A stretch of DNA of 64,000 nucleotides from Actinocatenispora comari (GTDB lineage Bacteria; Actinomycetota; Actinomycetes; Mycobacteriales; Micromonosporaceae), in NCBI RefSeq assembly GCF_017312725.1, contig NZ_BOPO01000128.1:124001-188000 (forward strand), in the 5' to 3' direction. The position numbers were made by a program, and so were the translations under genes. Under the pieces are notes generated by a model. It was not told where the DNA came from and did no database searches. It saw nothing but the letters and a program-made list of their open reading frames with translations. Shown in pieces: positions 60,655 to 64,000 of the stretch. Every line of letters begins with the position of its first letter. Position 1 is the first letter of the stretch.

Positions 60655-62265
60655 TCAGCCGTGCAACCTGCCCGCATAAAGCTGGATCTGTAGTGCCAAG
60701 CGCACGTCCGGTGCATCCAGGTCCACCGGGAGCGCGGCGCGCAGCCGGCGCATCCGGTAGCGGAAGGTGTTCGGATGGACGTGCAGCTGCCGGCTCGCCG
60801 CCGCCGGATCGGCCGGGTGCGCGAGGTACGCCCGGAGCGTCTCGCCGTACCAGCCGCCGCGCGAGTCGTCCGCGCCGAGCAGCTCGCCGAGCGGCCCGAT
60901 CGCGAGCAGGTCGGCCAGCGGCACCGCGCCGGTGACCAGGTCGAGCACCGCCGCCGCCCAGGAGTCCTCGTGCGCCGCGACCGGCCCGGTGACGAAGCCG
61001 CGGTCGATCAGCCGCAGCAGCGCCGCCGCCTGGCCGGCCGAGCGGTGCAGCTCGCCGAGCCGGTCGACCGGACCGCCGGCCGCGACCCGTACGTCCGGCT
61101 CGGTGCGGGCCAGCTCGGTGCCGAGCTTCGCCAGCCACGGCCAGGAGCCGGTGTCACCGTGCTCGGTCACCACCGCGTACAGCCGGCCCTCGTACTCGGT
61201 GATCGCCGGTCGCCGCCAGCCCCGGCTGCGGCCGATCGACTCCCACAGCGCCTGCAGCCGGTCCGCGTGCCGGGGCGTACCGGGGTGCGGGTCGTCCGGC
61301 GCGGCCAGATCCAGCGCCACCGCCCGGTACGGGCCGGGCGGCAGGGCCAGGTCGGCCGGGTCGTCGGCGCCGGTACCGGACAGGGCGGCGCGCAGCCGGT
61401 CGGCGGCGACCCGGCGGGCCACGTCGGCGGCGGCCCGTACCCGCAGCAGGTGCAGTGCGACCACGCTCGCGGTGTCGGCGAACGCCTGGACCCGCTCCTC
61501 CGGCGGCCGTTCCGGCACCAGCGCCCAGATCGAGCCGAGCAGCTGCCCGGACAGCCGTACCGGCACGATCAGCCGCGGCATCGTCCCGTCCGGCTGCTCC
61601 GGTACGAAGATGGGCTCGGAACCGCTGCCGAGCCGGCGGAACACCCCGCGGGAGCGGAACTGGCGCAGCACGTCGGCGGGCACCCGGCGGCCGACGATGG
61701 TGGACAGCCGCGCGGCGTCCGCCTGCTCCTGCCGCTTCGAGTAGGCGAGCACCCGGGAGAACTCGTCCTCGATGGTCACCGGCGCGTCGATCACCGCGGC
61801 GGCCGCGTCGGCCAGCGTGAACAGGTCCTGGAACGCCGGCGAGTCGACCGAGCCGGCGGGCGCCGCGACGGTACCGGTGTCGACCAGGCTGCGCAGCAGC
61901 CACACCACCTGCGCCCAGGACACCTGCCGGCGGGCGGTCACCAGCGGCAGCCGCAGCTCGCGGGCCCGGGCGCGTACCGCGGGTTCGCGGGCGACGGGCG
62001 GCCGCAGCAGCAGTGCCGCCGCGCCCCGGTCGGCGCAGCGTGCCAGCACCGCGAGCGCCGCCGGCACGTCGTGTACCGCGACGCCGAGGACCAGGTCGCC
62101 GGGATGGATGCGGTCGACGTCGGACGGGTCGGGGTCGGCGACGACGACGTCGCGCACGCCCGGGTCGGCACCGACCTCGACGGGGTCGAGCAGTCCGGGG
62201 CCGAGCGCGTCGAGCACCCACCGCAGCCCGATCACCGCGCCTCCCGCCGTCGTCGTCGCCCCCAT
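60655..62265 (-). CDS. PucR family transcriptional regulator
   Basis: A 536-residue protein. The N-terminal PucR-type domain is LDPVEVGADPGVRDVVVADP with IHPGDLVLGVAVHD; the middle is a GAF-like region (LPLVTARRQVSW, TVEDEFSRVLAYS-type). The C-terminal helix-turn-helix (HTH_30) is LRAYLAHPADPAAASRQLHV followed by HPNTFRYRMRRLRAAL. Proteins of this family often activate amino acid or purine catabolism genes. It lies immediately upstream of ald on the same strand, 222 bases away, so it probably controls alanine utilisation. ATG 62265 is the chosen start. Confidence 0.9.
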   Translation of the reverse strand: MGATTTAGGAVIGLRWVLDALGPGLLDPVEVGADPGVRDVVVADPDPSDVDRIHPGDLVLGVAVHDVPAALAVLARCADRGAAALLLRPPVAREPAVRARARELRLPLVTARRQVSWAQVVWLLRSLVDTGTVAAPAGSVDSPAFQDLFTLADAAAAVIDAPVTIEDEFSRVLAYSKRQEQADAARLSTIVGRRVPADVLRQFRSRGVFRRLGSGSEPIFVPEQPDGTMPRLIVPVRLSGQLLGSIWALVPERPPEERVQAFADTASVVALHLLRVRAAADVARRVAADRLRAALSGTGADDPADLALPPGPYRAVALDLAAPDDPHPGTPRHADRLQALWESIGRSRGWRRPAITEYEGRLYAVVTEHGDTGSWPWLAKLGTELARTEPDVRVAAGGPVDRLGELHRSAGQAAALLRLIDRGFVTGPVAAHEDSWAAAVLDLVTGAVPLADLLAIGPLGELLGADDSRGGWYGETLRAYLAHPADPAAASRQLHVHPNTFRYRMRRLRAALPVDLDAPDVRLALQIQLYAGRLHG

Positions 62266-62349
62266 TCTGTCCCGGTACCACCGTGTACCGGCCGGCGAGC
62301 CGGGTACCCGGTGTGGTGCGGGCGACGGTTTGCGCACGCGCCGATCGGG

Positions 62350-62372
62350 TAATCTGGAATAGTTCCAGATTA
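62350..62372 (+). promoter_or_regulatory. Dyad upstream of the Dps gene
   Basis: TAATCTGGAA (62350-62359), TAG, TTCCAGATTA (62363-62372) is a perfect 10-3-10 inverted repeat, 49 bases before the Dps start. It also fits the 7-1-7 geometry of Fur/PerR-type operators (CTGGAAT A GTTCCAG) with one mismatch. An iron- or peroxide-responsive repressor is the likely reader. Confidence 0.75.
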
Positions 62373-62420
62373 TGACCCGGCCCGCCCGGGTACGAAGACG
62401 GATCACAAGGGGGAGAGATC

Positions 62421-62888
62421 ATGGCAGCCGTCACCGGCCCACTGTCCGACGAGGCCCGCAAGGTCACCGGCGATGCCCTGCAGTCGGCGCTGGTCGACCT
62501 GGTCGACCTGTCGCTGTCGGCCAAGCAGGCGCACTGGAACCTGATCGGGCCGCACTTCCGGTCGCTGCACCTGCAGCTCGACGACGTCGTCGACATCGCC
62601 CGCAAGCACATGGACATCGTCGCGGAGCGGGCCGTCGCGATCGGCGTCAACCCGGACGGCCGCGCCGAGACGATCGCGAAGTCGGCGCACACCAAGCAGC
62701 TGCCCGACGGGTACGTGCAGGACCATGACGTGATCGAGTTCTTCACCAGCCTGCTGGCCGACATCGTGCAGCGGTTCCGCACCCGGGTGCGCGACACCGA
62801 CGAGCCGGACCCGGTCACCCAGGACCTGCTGATCGCGGCGACCCAGGACCTCGAACAGCAGCACTGGATGATCCAGGCCCAGAAGTAG
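62421..62888 (+). CDS. Dps family DNA-protection/ferritin-like protein
   Basis: A 155-residue Dps protein forming 12-mers that oxidise and store iron and coat DNA. The intersubunit ferroxidase residues are in SAKQAHWNLIGPHFRSLHLQ (His) and LDDVVDIARKHMDIVAERAV (Asp, Glu-type). GGGGGAGAG precedes ATG 62421. The C-terminal 15 bp including the stop codon are perfectly duplicated (62874-62888 and 62889-62903), leaving a second identical stop. Its promoter holds the inverted repeat noted separately. Confidence 0.93.
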   Translation: MAAVTGPLSDEARKVTGDALQSALVDLVDLSLSAKQAHWNLIGPHFRSLHLQLDDVVDIARKHMDIVAERAVAIGVNPDGRAETIAKSAHTKQLPDGYVQDHDVIEFFTSLLADIVQRFRTRVRDTDEPDPVTQDLLIAATQDLEQQHWMIQAQK

Positions 62889-62951
62889 CAGGCCCAGAAG
62901 TAGCCGGTACCACCGCGACCGCGGCCCGACGCACCAGCGCGGGCCGCGGCC

Positions 62952-63023
62952 GCCGTGCCGGCCCGATGACCGCGGCCCGGCACGGCATCGCGGATGTGAC
63001 CGCGGCCCGGCACGGCATCGCGG
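62952..63023. repeat. Hairpin and 30-bp direct repeat between convergent genes
   Basis: GCCGTGCCGG (62952-62961) pairs with CCGGCACGGC (62977-62986). The 27-mer beginning TGACCGCGGCCCGGCACGGC is repeated at 62967 and 62997 (period 30). The position between convergent dps and the FadR-type gene suggests a bidirectional terminator. Confidence 0.65.
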
Positions 63024-63068
63024 GCGCGGTCGCGGGGCTGCCCAGCCCCGTCGCTCGTGCGGCTCGGT

Positions 63069-63746
63069 TCAGGCGTCGAACGCGGCGCCGGCGGCGGTCG
63101 GGTCGCCCGCCGCGATCGCCTGGTAGATCTCCCGATGCCGCTCGTACAGCCCGGGCGGCGGCACCGCGTCGGCCGAGTCGGGCCGGTCCGGCCAGACCAG
63201 CTGCGCCTTGCGCAGCGCGCCCACCACGCCGGAGCGCAGCAACGTCAGCGCCGGGCTCGCCGCCGCCGCGATCATCGCCTCGTGGAACTCCTCGTGCGCG
63301 GTCAGCACCGCGTTCGGCCGGTCGTCGCGCATCCCCTCCAGCGCCTGCCGCAGCACCGCGAGCTGGGCCCGGTCGGCCTGCGTGGCCGCCTCCCGGGCGG
63401 CCTGCCGGTCCAGCGCGTCCAGCGCGGTGAACATCGACTCGGCCGGCAGCCCGGAGAACGTCACCGCGACGCCGAGGGTGCGGGTGAGCGCCTGCGGGTT
63501 CAGCGCCTCCACGTACGTGCCGGAGCCGGACCGGCGGCGCAGGATGCCGGCCGACTCCAGGAACCGCAACCGGTCCCGCAGCGCGGTACGGCTGACGCCC
63601 AGGCGGGTGGCAAGCTCGCGCTCGGCCGGCAGCCGCTCGCCCGGCCGGATCTCCCGGATGATCGCGGCGAGCCGCATCGCGAGCGGATCGGCCAGCGCGT
63701 CCGGTGGATCGGCGAGCGGCCCGTCACCCGTGTACCCGTAGCTCAT
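63069..63746 (-). CDS. FadR/GntR family transcriptional regulator
   Basis: A 225-residue regulator. The winged helix is AIIREIRPGERLPAERELAT and LGVSRTALRDRLRFLESAGI followed by LRRRSGSGTYVEAL. The C-terminal FCD-type helical domain has HEEFHEAMIAAAASPALTLL and ERHREIYQAIAAGDPTAAGA, with the metal-binding Asp/His positions. Start is ATG 63746 or ATG 63755. The neighbouring target lies outside the window or is not identifiable; the family usually responds to organic acids. Confidence 0.9.
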   Translation of the reverse strand: MSYGYTGDGPLADPPDALADPLAMRLAAIIREIRPGERLPAERELATRLGVSRTALRDRLRFLESAGILRRRSGSGTYVEALNPQALTRTLGVAVTFSGLPAESMFTALDALDRQAAREAATQADRAQLAVLRQALEGMRDDRPNAVLTAHEEFHEAMIAAAASPALTLLRSGVVGALRKAQLVWPDRPDSADAVPPPGLYERHREIYQAIAAGDPTAAGAAFDA

Positions 63747-63858
63747 GGCCCGCATTGTTCCGTGTACTGAGCGGATGTGCGGCCCCCGCACGGCAGGTTT
63801 GACCGAATCTTGCCCCGCCGGCGCTTTCGATCTTGGACGGCGACCGGGGCCGGACGCG

Positions 63859-63889
63859 ACGAGGCCGCATCGGCGAGCGATGCGGCCTC
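63859..63889. terminator. Perfect hairpin near the right edge
   Basis: CGAGGCCGCATCG (63859-63871) pairs with CGATGCGGCCTCG (63877-63889) around GCGAG. It probably terminates a gene lying outside the window; the remaining bases to the edge hold no clear gene. Confidence 0.6.
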
Positions 63890-64000
63890 GGTACGCAAGC
63901 CCGGGCGGACCCACGACCGCGGAAAGCTTCGTTCTTCCCCCCGTCGTGCAGCCCGCCCGGCTGCCGGTGTCTCGCCCCCCTGGCCGGTGCCACCCCCCAG

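Overview
The window comes from a very high-GC actinobacterium. The dnaX / ybaB / recR block with an SRP RNA and tRNA-Ser beside it, a SAM-IV riboswitch, mycothiol-linked proteins, many GTG starts, and many genes with a -10 hexamer ending six bases before the start codon and no Shine-Dalgarno all fit Micromonosporales or a close relative (inference; no marker gene settles the genus). Nothing suggests phage, plasmid or transposon DNA. It reads as ordinary chromosome with many small regulator-plus-target modules.

Layout. 1-8.6 kb: multicopper oxidase end, a TetR regulator divergent from a DrrAB-like ABC exporter with an operator array between them, a SnoaL-fused ECF sigma factor, a ClC protein, and a MarR/MFS efflux pair behind a palindromic leaderless promoter. 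8.6-14.3 kb: redox enzymes, an XRE regulator, a glycosyltransferase and a membrane protein. 14.6-16.7 kb: leuA behind a leader with a four-leucine peptide and alternative hairpins. 16.9-21.8 kb: an SDR enzyme, a two-component system next to a secreted HNH nuclease, and a class II aldolase gene broken by one base. 21.9-28.8 kb: a DHA2 efflux pump, a glutamate-type ABC importer lacking its ATPase, an avidin-like protein, a GlxA-type regulator, and an ArsR-type regulator/membrane protein pair. 28.7-34.2 kb: a carbohydrate locus with a LacI regulator, two tandem operators, a translationally coupled Gfo/Idh - DUF993 - TIM-barrel operon and a second TIM-barrel gene.

34.3-37 kb: small enzymes and a MerR-regulated SDR operon. 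37-42.4 kb: housekeeping block (curA-like reductase, recR, ybaB, dnaX, SRP RNA, tRNA-Ser). 42.7-47.1 kb: a SAM-IV riboswitch in front of a GNAT acetyltransferase, a Y-family polymerase, a lipid-kinase-like protein and a DUF1206 protein. 47.2-52.4 kb: a two-component system upstream of a lipoprotein/ABC-2 transporter operon with a palindrome in its promoter. 52.4-58.5 kb: an LLM oxidoreductase, a PIG-L deacetylase preceded by a cysteine-rich leader peptide, a 37-bp tandem-repeat array, a mycothiol-dependent-enzyme family protein and a ZIP transporter. 58.6-64 kb: TetR, alanine dehydrogenase with a PucR regulator, Dps and a FadR-type regulator.

The most notable points are the two amino-acid-rich leader peptides (Leu before leuA, Cys before a PIG-L deacetylase), the SAM-IV riboswitch apparently controlling an acetyltransferase, a signal-less avidin-family protein, the DUF993 sugar operon, and several precise operator architectures beside their likely regulators. 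Calls rest on reading motifs and alignments by eye; no database search was run.
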